Assembly (NCBI GenBank): GCA_003222385.1
Contig: QHVV01000111.1
Span: 1-34,656 of the forward strand
Direction of reading: 5' to 3'
Length of the DNA: 34,656 bases
Source: Acidobacteriota bacterium
GTDB taxonomy: Bacteria; Acidobacteriota; Thermoanaerobaculia; UBA5066; Gp7-AA6
Shown here: positions 1-7,598 of the stretch, piece after piece
How the letters are laid out: the number at the start of each line of letters is the position of its first letter
How positions within the stretch are numbered: position 1 is the first letter of the stretch
Notes under the pieces: generated by a model
The model's database searches: none
The model's input: only the letters and a program-made list of their open reading frames with translations
Told to the model about the DNA's origin: nothing
Program-made: the position numbers and the translations under genes

Positions 1-566
1 TCGAAGAGTCCCGGACGATCCTCGAAGCGGCTCGACGGGCGGGGCTCGGCCTGCGCGTCCATGCCGACGAGCTCGGGCGGTCCGGAGGTACTCTGCTCGC
101 GGCGGATCTCGGAGCGGCTTCCGCAGATCATCTGCTCTTCGCCGGCGACGCCGAGATCGCGGCGCTCGCACGATCCGGGACGGTCGCGGTCATCCTGCCT
201 GGAACGGCGTGGTGGATGCGTTCCCGTCGCGCGCCGGCGCGCGCCATGATCGACGCGGGCGTCCCGGTCGCGGTCGCCTCCGACGCGAACCCCGGGACGT
301 GCTACACCGAATCGCTCGCGGCCGTGGCGGCGCACGCCTGCCTCGACTCGGGCCTCACGGTCGAGGAAACGCTGACCGGGATGACGTTGAACGCCGCGGC
401 TTCGCTCGGCCTCGCGGACCGGATCGGCTCGCTCGAGACGGGAAAGTCGGCGGACGTCGTCGTTCTCGACGCGCCGGACGAAAGCCACCTCGTCTATCAT
501 TGGGGAGTCGACCTCGTATCGGCCGTTGTGCGGAGCGGCGACCTGGTGGGCTCGAAGTCAAATTAA
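1..566 (+). CDS. hutI: Imidazolonepropionase, C-terminal part (5' end outside window)
   Basis: The reading frame is open from base 3 and gives about 187 residues ending in TAA. HutI hydrolyses imidazolone-5-propionate to N-formimino-L-glutamate, the third step of histidine breakdown, in the cytoplasm. Visible family marks are VHADEL (His codon at 60-62), then GGTLLAADLGAASADHL, a VILPGTAWW segment, SDANPGT (metal-ligand Asp region of the amidohydrolase fold) and a late YHWGVDLV that is characteristic of HutI rather than other amidohydrolases. The N-terminal half with the HxH metal site lies upstream of the window. The stop is 4 nt before the next start, a folate-linked cyclodeaminase, which fits a hut operon. 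Identification is secure; only the start is unknown. Confidence 0.92.
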   Translation, partial: EESRTILEAARRAGLGLRVHADELGRSGGTLLAADLGAASADHLLFAGDAEIAALARSGTVAVILPGTAWWMRSRRAPARAMIDAGVPVAVASDANPGTCYTESLAAVAAHACLDSGLTVEETLTGMTLNAAASLGLADRIGSLETGKSADVVVLDAPDESHLVYHWGVDLVSAVVRSGDLVGSKSN

Positions 567-570
567 CGCG

Positions 571-1197
571 ATGGAATTCGAGAAGCTCTCGTTCGAGAGC
601 CTGCTCGGCGCTTTTGCGTCCGACGCGCCGACCCCGGGCGGCGGCACCGCCGCGGCACTCGCGGCGGCGATGGGCGCGGCTCTGGCGGAAATGGTCTGCG
701 CCCTGACGCTCTCGAAGGAGAAGTACGCGGCGTCGCACGATGCGGTCCGTCCGATCGCGGGAGCGGCGCGGCGGGCGCGACAGGAGTTTCTCTGGCTGGC
801 CCGCGAGGACTCCGACGCGTACGAAGCGGTCGTCGCCGCTCGAGGTCTTCCGAGAGAGACCGATGCTCAAAGGGGTGCGCGCGCGCGGCGCGTGACCGAG
901 GCCAACCGCCTGGCAGCCGAGGTCCCGATGCGCACGGCGCGAGCCGCGGTGCGGCTTCTCGCGACCCTTCCGGATCTCGCCGCAAAAGGAAATCCCAACG
1001 CGGTCACCGACGCCGGCACCGCGGCTCTGCTTCTCGAAGCGGCCGCCCAGGCGGCGCTTCTGAACGTCGCGATCAACCTGACCGGGGCGGACGACCGGGA
1101 CTTCGTCGCCAGCATGCAGGCGGAGTCCGAGACCACCGCTCGGGAAGTGACGCGGCTGCGCGAACGCGTCCTCGACACGGTGCGCAAGGCTTTCTAA
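571..1197 (+). CDS. Cyclodeaminase/cyclohydrolase (FTCD C-terminal domain family)
   Basis: A 208-residue protein of the formiminotransferase-cyclodeaminase C-terminal family, usually about 200 residues when stand-alone. The family converts 5-formimino-tetrahydrofolate to 5,10-methenyl-tetrahydrofolate with release of ammonia, or acts as methenyl-THF cyclohydrolase (FchA). The glycine-rich TPGGGTAAAL loop near residues 21-30, the long alanine-rich helices and the late NPNAVTDAGTAALLLEAA segment are typical. The ATG at 571 is chosen because the family begins just before the LSFESLLGAF segment; an earlier in-frame GTG/TTG would only add residues that overlap hutI. The start is 4 nt after the hutI stop, so the two are almost certainly cotranscribed, and the enzyme would recycle the formimino group made by histidine degradation. 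No Shine-Dalgarno is evident, consistent with translational coupling. Confidence 0.88.
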   Translation: MEFEKLSFESLLGAFASDAPTPGGGTAAALAAAMGAALAEMVCALTLSKEKYAASHDAVRPIAGAARRARQEFLWLAREDSDAYEAVVAARGLPRETDAQRGARARRVTEANRLAAEVPMRTARAAVRLLATLPDLAAKGNPNAVTDAGTAALLLEAAAQAALLNVAINLTGADDRDFVASMQAESETTAREVTRLRERVLDTVRKAF

Positions 1198-1269
1198 CCG
1201 CCGGGCGGCGTCTCCAACCTTCTCTCCCCACACGTCTTGCGCGCTCTTCGTCGCGAAGGACGTTTTCCC

Positions 1270-1298
1270 TTGACAGACGCGTGCCGATTTGCTACTCT
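1270..1298 (+). promoter_or_regulatory. Sigma-70-like promoter immediately upstream of a terminator
   Basis: TTGACA at 1270-1275 is separated by exactly 17 nt from TACTCT at 1293-1298. This is the best -35/-10 pair in the 327-nt gap between the cyclodeaminase and polA. The predicted start near 1305 lies only a few nucleotides before a strong terminator hairpin, so the transcript would be very short unless read-through occurs. Whether it is active is an inference. Confidence 0.5.
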
Positions 1299-1308
1299 TC
1301 TTTCATTC

Positions 1309-1350
1309 AATCGCGCGGTTCCGGAAACGGGTCGCGCGATTTTTCTTTTC
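1309..1350 (+). terminator. Rho-independent terminator after the hut genes
   Basis: A perfect 9-bp stem (AATCGCGCG at 1309-1317 with CGCGCGATT at 1333-1341) encloses an inner CCG-GAAA-CGG mini-hairpin with a GNRA loop (1321-1330). It is followed by a T-rich run to 1349. It would end hut operon transcription on the plus strand. The rest of the 1198-1524 gap holds only a partly repeated TGTCAGGG word (about 1411-1440) and the polA -10 element. Confidence 0.85.
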
Positions 1351-1509
1351 TGCAAGGAACTCCTTCCGTAACTGATTCCCTCCGCTTCGATTAGCAGGCT
1401 GGGATCGAGTTGTCAGGGGTCCGGTGTCGGCTGTCAGGGTTGCTGGAAAGCGCCATTTCAGCGCATTTCCGCGCCTCCCCACATTCGGGACCGGCGCAAA
1501 TCCCACAAC

Positions 1510-1515
1510 TAGAAT
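1510..1515 (+). promoter_or_regulatory. -10-like element for polA
   Basis: TAGAAT ends 9 nt before the polA ATG. No clear -35 and no Shine-Dalgarno are present, so the predicted mRNA starts at or a few nucleotides from the start codon (leaderless). The same layout recurs at several genes in the window. Confidence 0.5.
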
Positions 1516-1524
1516 CGCGACCTC

Positions 1525-4131
1525 ATGCCGGACGCGCCTCCGAAGCTCTACCTCGTGGATGCGATGTCCAACATCCATCGCGCCTATCACGCGATCCAGC
1601 GGCTCTCGACGACCGCCGGCCGCCCGACCAACGCGATCTACGGCTTCGTGACGATGCTTCGGAAAATGCTGCGCGAGCATGCGCCCGACTACCTGGCGGT
1701 CGCCTGGGATGGACCGGAGCGGACGGTCCGCCACCAGGCGTACAAGGAGTACAAGGCGAACCGGCCGATGATGGCCGATGATCTCCGGACGCAGCTTCCC
1801 GCGATCCGCTCGATCCTCCAGGCGTATCGGGTCCCGGTCCTGGAGCTGCCGGGCTACGAGGCGGACGACGTCATCGGGACGCTGGCGAAAAAAGCGTCGG
1901 CGATGGGGTTCGACGTCGTCATCGTGACCGCCGACAAGGACATGCTCCAGCTCGTCGGGCCGCGCGTTCGCGTCTTCCACACGGGCCGCGAAAAGTTCCT
2001 GGACGAAGCGGGAGTCCGTGAGTTCTTCGGGGTCGCGCCCGGCCAGGTTGCGGATGTGCTCGCGCTCATGGGCGACAGCGTGGACAACATCCCGGGCGTG
2101 CCGCGGGTCGGCGAGGTCACGGCCAAAAAGTGGATCGCGGAGTACGGCGATCTTCCGACGCTTCTCGCGCGCGCCGACGAGGTCAAAGGGAAGGTCGGCG
2201 AGAGCCTCCGCGAGCACAAGGACGACGCCCTGATCTCGCGGAGCCTCGTCGAGATCCCGACGGACCTGGAGATCCCGTTCGAGCCGGACGCGTTCCGGCG
2301 CACGACCGCCGATGCGCCGAAGCTGAGACAGCTCTTCGTCGAGCTCGAGTTCCACTCTCTGGCCGCGGAGATCCACGACGAGGCGGCGGTGGCGCCCGAG
2401 ATTTCGGCGGTCCGCCGCAAGCCGGGTGAGCCGTTCGCTCTCGATCTTGCGGCCCCGGTCGGCGTCGCGCTCCTCCGGGCGAAAGACACGGCGCTCCTCG
2501 CCGTTTCCGACGGGCGGACCGTCGAGATCGCCGAAGAGTCCCGGCCGGAAATCGCCGCCCGCTGGCGCGCGCTCGACCGTCCGGGCTCGACCGTCACGAT
2601 CGCGGACGCCAAGTCCCTCGACTCCCTTCTCGCGCGCGAAGGCGGAGCCATCGCGGCCGACGTCTACGACGTCTGCCTGGCTCAGTACGTCCTCGCCCCG
2701 GGCGTGGGCAGCTCCGATTTCGAGGTGATGGCCTTTCAGCGGCTGGGGCAGAAGGTCACTCCGAACAAGGAGGCGGGGATCGTCTCCTGCGCGCTGCCGG
2801 AGGGATATGCGGTCGAGACCGCCGACCGCTGGCTGGGGGAACGCGCTTCCGGCACGCTCGAGCTCGCCCGACGCCTGCGCCTCGAGATGGAGAAGCGGCC
2901 GGCGCTCGAGAAGATCTACCGCGAGATCGAGCGCCCGCTGACTCCGGTGCTCGCGCGGATGGAGCTCGCCGGGATCGCGGTAGACCTTCCTTACCTGGCC
3001 GGAATATCGACGCGCATGGAACGGGAGCTGCGCGCGCTCGAAGAGCGGATCTGGCAGGAGGCGGGGGAGCAGTTCAACGTCAACTCGCCGGTGAAGCTGG
3101 GGCAGATCCTCTTCGAGAAGATGAAGTACCCGGTCGGGAGGAAGACCGCGAAGACGCGGGTGTCTTCGACGGGCGTCGAGGTCCTGACCGAGCTCGCCGA
3201 GCAGGGATTCCCGATCGCGCGGCTCGTCATCGAATACCGGGAGATCTCGAAGCTGAAGGGCACGTACGTCGATGCCCTTCCGGAGCTCGCCGACGAGAAT
3301 TCGCGCGTCCACTCTTCGTTCCACCAGACGGTCGCGGCGACCGGCCGGCTCTCCTCGTCCGACCCCAACCTGCAGAACATTCCGATCCGCACGGCGGCGG
3401 GCCGGGAGATCCGGCGCGCGTTCATCGCCGGCCCCGGGAACAAGCTCATCGTCGCCGATTACTCGCAGATCGAGCTCCGGATCCTCGCCCACCTCTCGGG
3501 CGACCAGAACCTGATCGCGGCTTTCGAGCGGAACGACGACATCCATCGCGCGACCGCCGCGAAGATCTTCGGGGTCTCGCCCGACCTCGTCACCCAGGAG
3601 ATGCGGTTCGCGGCGAAGCGGATCAACTTCGCGCTCCTCTACGGGATGGCGGCGTTCACGCTCGGCAAGGATCTGGGGGTCTCGACCGCGGAGGCGAGGA
3701 GCTACATCGAGTCGTACTTCGCGCAGTTCCCGGCGGTCCGGGGAACCCTGGATGGCGTCCTCGAAGAGGCGCGCTCGACGAAAGAGGTGACGACGCTCTT
3801 CGGCCGCGTCCGCCCGATCCCGGACATCCACGCCTCCAACGGGCTGGTCCGCGGCAACGCCGAGCGCATGGCCTTGAACGCGCCCTTCCAGGGATCGGCC
3901 GCGGACATCATCAAGATCGCGATGGTCCGGCTCGATCGCGCGCTCGTGGAGTCCGGCTCGCAGGCGCGCATGCTGCTCCAGGTCCACGACGAGCTCGTCC
4001 TCGAAGCCCCCGCCGAAGAGGTCGCCGGAATCACGCAGCTGGTGCGCCGGGTGATGGAGGGAGCCGCGCAATTGAAGGTCCGCCTCGCCGTCGAGGTCGG
4101 ATCGGGAGACAACTGGCTCGAGGCGAAGTGA
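1525..4131 (+). CDS. polA: DNA polymerase I
   Basis: An 868-residue family A DNA polymerase, within the usual 830-930 range, used in Okazaki fragment maturation and repair synthesis. Residues 1 to about 290 are the 5'-3' exonuclease (YEADDVIGTLA, TADKDMLQL, GDSVDNIPGVPRVGEVTAKKW). Residues about 300-470 hold the 3'-5' exonuclease fold, but the expected DxE motif is replaced (ALDLAAPVGVALL), so proofreading is probably lost as in Taq and Bacillus enzymes. The polymerase domain has motif A DYSQIELR (Asp645), motif B RFAAKRINFALLYG (694-707) and motif C VHDE (820-823). The ATG at 1525 matches the family N-terminus (KLYLVDAMSNIHRAYHA). It is monocistronic-looking, with a TAGAAT box 9 nt before the start. 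Confidence 0.97.
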   Translation: MPDAPPKLYLVDAMSNIHRAYHAIQRLSTTAGRPTNAIYGFVTMLRKMLREHAPDYLAVAWDGPERTVRHQAYKEYKANRPMMADDLRTQLPAIRSILQAYRVPVLELPGYEADDVIGTLAKKASAMGFDVVIVTADKDMLQLVGPRVRVFHTGREKFLDEAGVREFFGVAPGQVADVLALMGDSVDNIPGVPRVGEVTAKKWIAEYGDLPTLLARADEVKGKVGESLREHKDDALISRSLVEIPTDLEIPFEPDAFRRTTADAPKLRQLFVELEFHSLAAEIHDEAAVAPEISAVRRKPGEPFALDLAAPVGVALLRAKDTALLAVSDGRTVEIAEESRPEIAARWRALDRPGSTVTIADAKSLDSLLAREGGAIAADVYDVCLAQYVLAPGVGSSDFEVMAFQRLGQKVTPNKEAGIVSCALPEGYAVETADRWLGERASGTLELARRLRLEMEKRPALEKIYREIERPLTPVLARMELAGIAVDLPYLAGISTRMERELRALEERIWQEAGEQFNVNSPVKLGQILFEKMKYPVGRKTAKTRVSSTGVEVLTELAEQGFPIARLVIEYREISKLKGTYVDALPELADENSRVHSSFHQTVAATGRLSSSDPNLQNIPIRTAAGREIRRAFIAGPGNKLIVADYSQIELRILAHLSGDQNLIAAFERNDDIHRATAAKIFGVSPDLVTQEMRFAAKRINFALLYGMAAFTLGKDLGVSTAEARSYIESYFAQFPAVRGTLDGVLEEARSTKEVTTLFGRVRPIPDIHASNGLVRGNAERMALNAPFQGSAADIIKIAMVRLDRALVESGSQARMLLQVHDELVLEAPAEEVAGITQLVRRVMEGAAQLKVRLAVEVGSGDNWLEAK

Positions 4132-4148
4132 CCTGCGTCACATTTCGC

Positions 4149-4154
4149 TATACT
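4149..4154 (+). promoter_or_regulatory. -10-like element for the TonB-C-like gene
   Basis: TATACT ends 14 nt before the ATG at 4169, inside the 37-nt gap after polA. No good -35 is visible and no Shine-Dalgarno precedes the start, so this gene may be transcribed separately from polA with a very short leader. Confidence 0.45.
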
Positions 4155-4168
4155 TCGCGCTCATCTCA

Positions 4169-5206
4169 ATGAATCGGCGCAATTTGTCTCTGTCGACCGT
4201 CTGCCTCATCCTCGCGCTCTCGGCGCGGACCGGCCGAGCCCAGGAGCGCGACGTCTCCCCGACGCCCTCGCCGACCCCCTCGGCGGAAGCGGCCCCGGCG
4301 CCCCCTCCGCCTGCGGAGACGACTCCGGTCCCGTCGCCTCCTGCGGCGGTTTCTCCGGTCGGCGCGACCCCCCCGGGCGCCCCGATTCCCGTGCCGACCG
4401 CCGCGGTCGTCCGGACCGCTCCTCCTCCGGCCACGCGGATCACGGACTCCCCGGTCGTCGCCATCCTCCAGGCGCCCACGGAAAACCCATTCGCCGTCGC
4501 CTCCGACGTTCCCGCGGCGAATCCGCCGAAGCTGAACTTCGCCGAATCGATCGTGCCCGCCACGGAATACGTCTCGGCGCGAGTGGACGCGGCGGGCAAG
4601 CCGATGGGCTTGAAGCCGCAGCGCGATCCGATTCCATCGCTCGCGGGCGAGGCCCAGAAGTCGCTCGCCCGGTGGACGTTCGAGCCGGCGCGACGGGGCT
4701 CCGAGACCGTCGAGACGTGGGCGTCCCTCCGGCTCGACCTGCAGGTCCAGATCGACGCGCCCCGCTCGGTCCAGGCGAGCCTCGTTCCCGTGACGCCGAC
4801 GACCCCGATTCCCCGCCCGCTCGCGTGGCCGTCGGACGAAGTCTGGCTCGAGACCCGCAAAGGCGCGCCGCCGCCGGGAGGCGTCTCCATCGAAGCCGTC
4901 GACTCGCCGCCGCTGCCGAAGAAGACGCCGTGGTCCGCGGACTCCTACAAGGGACCTTTCTCGGCGAAGTTCTGGATCAAGGTCCGGGCGAACGGGTCGG
5001 TCGAGAAGGCGATCCCGCTCGAAGCGAGCGATCCGATCCTTCTCGGGTACCTCCGCCGCGCGATGTCCGGGTGGACCTTCCGACCCGCCCAGGCGCACGG
5101 GACCCCGATCGACTCCTGGAACGAGCTGTCGCTCTCGGGCCAGGTCACCTATAAGGTGGAGCTGAAGCAGATTGCGTCGCTCCGAAGGAGCCTCGCCGGA
5201 TCGTAG
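4169..5206 (+). CDS. Exported proline-rich protein with two TonB C-terminal-like domains
   Basis: 345 residues. An N-terminal signal peptide (about residues 1-25, charged NRR then a hydrophobic stretch, likely cut after RAQ) is followed by a Pro/Ala/Thr-rich linker (about 27-90) like that of TonB proteins. Two later segments each have the TonB_C-type pattern of a strand, G-S/K-V/P, then a run ending in W-T/F-F-x-P-A: about residues 133-195 (ARVDAAGKP ... LARWTFEPA) and about 270-335 (IKVRANGSV ... MSGWTFRPA). A classical TonB has a transmembrane anchor and one such domain, so this is TonB-like rather than a certain energy transducer. Neither ExbB nor ExbD is adjacent. The role is unknown; periplasmic interaction or envelope bridging is an inference. 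Its 3' end overlaps the next gene by 35 nt. Confidence 0.6.
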   Translation: MNRRNLSLSTVCLILALSARTGRAQERDVSPTPSPTPSAEAAPAPPPPAETTPVPSPPAAVSPVGATPPGAPIPVPTAAVVRTAPPPATRITDSPVVAILQAPTENPFAVASDVPAANPPKLNFAESIVPATEYVSARVDAAGKPMGLKPQRDPIPSLAGEAQKSLARWTFEPARRGSETVETWASLRLDLQVQIDAPRSVQASLVPVTPTTPIPRPLAWPSDEVWLETRKGAPPPGGVSIEAVDSPPLPKKTPWSADSYKGPFSAKFWIKVRANGSVEKAIPLEASDPILLGYLRRAMSGWTFRPAQAHGTPIDSWNELSLSGQVTYKVELKQIASLRRSLAGS

Positions 5207-5633
5207 CCTGCTGGGAGCCCGGATCCCTCCCGCCGTGGCGCGACGCCTGCGCGCCGACTTCGCCGGCGAGGTCGGCCGCGCCCGGCTCCATCGAGGACTT
5301 CTCGCAAGGCTCCTGACCTCGATCGCGGGCGCCGATGCGATCGTCTTCGGTCGGCGGATCTATCTCGGCGCAAAGCCGGCGGCGCTCGTCTCGTCGGACG
5401 CGCCCGAAGCCGCGTCGCTTCTCGCCCACGAGCTGGCGCACGTCCGCCAGTACCGGCGGGCGGGCGCGGCGATCTTTCTGGGAAGGTACGTCGGGGAATA
5501 CCTGGGGCGCCGGCTCGCGGGCGCCCCGCACGCGCGGGCCTATCGAGACCTCTCGTTCGAACGCGAGGCGGAGGAGGCGCTGCGGGCTTTCGAGAAGGCT
5601 CTCGAGATCGGAGACCGTCCGGCAGGGTCGTGA
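5172..5633 (+). CDS. Small HExxH protein, DUF4157-like
   Basis: 153 residues from a TTG start that has GGAG at 5158-5161 with 10-nt spacing and overlaps the upstream gene by 35 nt. It carries LLAHELAHVRQY (HELAH at residues 86-90), preceded by an IVFGRRIYLG segment. This is the arrangement seen in DUF4157-type zinc-peptidase-like domains, where His86, Glu87 and His90 would form the zinc site. There is no signal peptide and no membrane segment. A later glutamate-containing stretch (LSFEREAEEAL) could supply a third ligand. The family often accompanies secreted or contractile-injection proteins, but no such genes are here. The start is uncertain because several alternative codons are close. Confidence 0.55.
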   Translation: MRRSEGASPDRSLLGARIPPAVARRLRADFAGEVGRARLHRGLLARLLTSIAGADAIVFGRRIYLGAKPAALVSSDAPEAASLLAHELAHVRQYRRAGAAIFLGRYVGEYLGRRLAGAPHARAYRDLSFEREAEEALRAFEKALEIGDRPAGS

Positions 5634-5703
5634 ACGGCGGGGTTCCGGAGACGATGCGAGAGAGCCGAGCCGCGCGGGCGCCAATCACGACCGCGGCGCC
5701 TCT

Positions 5704-5709
5704 TATACT
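5704..5709 (+). promoter_or_regulatory. -10-like element for the GT-C-like membrane gene
   Basis: TATACT ends 11 nt before the GTG at 5721, with no Shine-Dalgarno between, predicting a nearly leaderless mRNA. No convincing -35 is visible. Confidence 0.45.
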
Positions 5710-5720
5710 TCCGCAAAAGC

Positions 5721-7598
5721 GTGTTCCCGCTCGAACGGGTCCTTCTCTGGCACTGGGCCGTCCAGCTCCTCCGGATTCTCTTCGTCGCGTGGCTCTTCTC
5801 GAGCCTCTGGGCGCTCGGACGGCTCGTCAACCGTCTGCTCGAGCTCACTTCCGAAGAAGCGCCGGACCGCCGGCTGATCGAGGTCGCGCTCGGATTCGGC
5901 GTCTATTCGGCGATCGTTCGGTCGCTCGGCGCAATCGGACTCGCCTCGCGAGAGGTCGTCCTCTCGATCCTCCTGGTCTCGACGCTCTCCCTGCTGTTCC
6001 CGCGGCGGAAGGCGCCTCTCCGGATTCCGCGGCTCGAGCGGCCGGCCTGGAAGACCGGGCTGCTGGCGGGACTGGCTTTGATCCCGCTCCCGATGGCGCT
6101 CGCTCCGGCCGTCTCCTACGACGCCCTCGTCTATCACCTCCGGTTTCCGGAAATGACGCTCTGGAGCGGTTTCTGGACGATCGACCCGTTCAACAGCCCC
6201 TCCGCGTTTCCCGCCGCGACCGAGACCGTGTATCTCGCCGCGCTCGCGGTCGACTCTTCCGGGATCTGCGCGCAGCTCTGCCACTACGGCTTCTTTCTCC
6301 TGACGCTGGCCGCGCTCGCAACTCTGGCGCGGCGCATCGCCGCCGGGTCTTCCGGAGTGAGCGCGGCCCTCCTCTTCGCGGCGCTTCCCGCGGCGACGAT
6401 CGTCGCCGGCTGGTCGTGGTCGGACATGCCGCTCTGTTTTGCCCTGCTCGCCTCCGGGCTGGCGCTCGCCGGCGGCCGGCTCGCCGGTTCGCTCGCGCTG
6501 CTGGGGCTCGCGGCGTCGATCAAGTACAGCGGCCTGGCGCTGGGGCTCCCGATCGCGGTCGCCGTCGCCGTCCTGGCGATCCGACGCCGGCGATTCCGCG
6601 AGCTCGCGGTCGGCGCGCTCTTCGCGGCCGCGATCGCCGGTCCGTGGTATGCGGCGAACTGGATTCGCACCGGAAACCCGGTGTTCCCGCTGCTGCCGCG
6701 GCTCTTCGGCGGATCTTCCGAGACGGCGCGACGGCTGGTCGACTGGAATGCCTCGGCGAGAGGCCACGGCTCGTGGTGGGGCTACGTCTCACGGCCTGCG
6801 ACGGTCGATTCGGACGTCGGCGGCATCGGCTTCCTCGTCCTCTTCGCTGTCGCGCTCGTGCTCGGGCTCCGGGGCCTCCGCCGTCGGGTCGTCGTGGGTC
6901 TCCTGCTGGCCGGCCTCGCCGCGCTCTTTCCCTTCACGCCGTCTGCGCGAATCCTTCTGCCTTCGCTCGCGGGCGCGTGCCTGCTCGCGGGGCTCGCGCT
7001 CGAGGACGGAACGGTCGGCAGATCCGCGATCTGGTCCGGCGCGATTCTCGTGCTGCTCGCCGCCCGGGGCGGCGCTCTCGCCGCCGCGCACAACGCGCTC
7101 TTCTTCAACCCGCTTCCGTGCGCCCTCGGAATCGAATCCGAGCGCGACTACACGGCCCGGAATTTCCCCGCCGTCTCTCTCTACGCGCGCGCGGACGCGA
7201 CGCTGCCGGAAGACGCCCGCGTCCTCGCGTTCGGCGAGCGGAGATTCTTCCGGTTCCCGCGTCCGACGTTCGCCTCGTCGGCGGTCGACCCGCCCGCCAT
7301 TTCCGGGTTCCTGCGCCGCGCGCCCGATCCGCCCGAGGTCTTCCGGAGGCTCTCACGCGTTCGAATCACGCACCTCCTGGTCTCACTCGACGCCCTTCGC
7401 CAGTCGGGCGCAGATCGAACCTGGCTGCGCGGCCTCACGCCGTCGGAGTTCGCGCTCCTGGAACGGGTCGTGCAGTCCTGCCGCGTCGTCGATCGCTCGG
7501 GCCCGCTTCTCCTGCTCGAGGTCCCGCGGCCCGGTCCCCCGCGTTCGATTCCGCGAAGCGCTTCCCCGGCGAGCCCGACCCCGCGGCCGGGAGGTTAA
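5721..7598 (+). CDS. Multi-pass membrane protein, GT-C-type glycosyltransferase-like
   Basis: 625 residues with roughly ten hydrophobic segments between residues 10 and 460, then a soluble C-terminal part (about 470-625). After the third hydrophobic segment comes VSYDALVYHLRFPEM, resembling the acidic loop of GT-C glycosyltransferases, where an Asp or Glu near the membrane surface activates a polyprenyl-phosphate sugar donor. A second common mark is the GPWYAANWIRTGNPVFPLLP segment (about 313-332), seen in many bacterial ArnT/PMT-like membrane proteins. The substrate cannot be deduced. The start is GTG with a TATACT box 11 nt upstream. It converges with the kinase-TPR locus and the two stops share the palindrome TTAA at 7595-7598. 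A general polytopic membrane protein is the fallback call. Confidence 0.6.
   Translation: MFPLERVLLWHWAVQLLRILFVAWLFSSLWALGRLVNRLLELTSEEAPDRRLIEVALGFGVYSAIVRSLGAIGLASREVVLSILLVSTLSLLFPRRKAPLRIPRLERPAWKTGLLAGLALIPLPMALAPAVSYDALVYHLRFPEMTLWSGFWTIDPFNSPSAFPAATETVYLAALAVDSSGICAQLCHYGFFLLTLAALATLARRIAAGSSGVSAALLFAALPAATIVAGWSWSDMPLCFALLASGLALAGGRLAGSLALLGLAASIKYSGLALGLPIAVAVAVLAIRRRRFRELAVGALFAAAIAGPWYAANWIRTGNPVFPLLPRLFGGSSETARRLVDWNASARGHGSWWGYVSRPATVDSDVGGIGFLVLFAVALVLGLRGLRRRVVVGLLLAGLAALFPFTPSARILLPSLAGACLLAGLALEDGTVGRSAIWSGAILVLLAARGGALAAAHNALFFNPLPCALGIESERDYTARNFPAVSLYARADATLPEDARVLAFGERRFFRFPRPTFASSAVDPPAISGFLRRAPDPPEVFRRLSRVRITHLLVSLDALRQSGADRTWLRGLTPSEFALLERVVQSCRVVDRSGPLLLLEVPRPGPPRSIPRSASPASPTPRPGG

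Noticed and set aside
1303-4071. Long minus-strand open frame of 922 codons antisense to polA
   Set aside because: It mirrors the polA reading frame, is extremely rich in Arg, Asp and Leu, and has no family resemblance. This is a typical GC-rich shadow.
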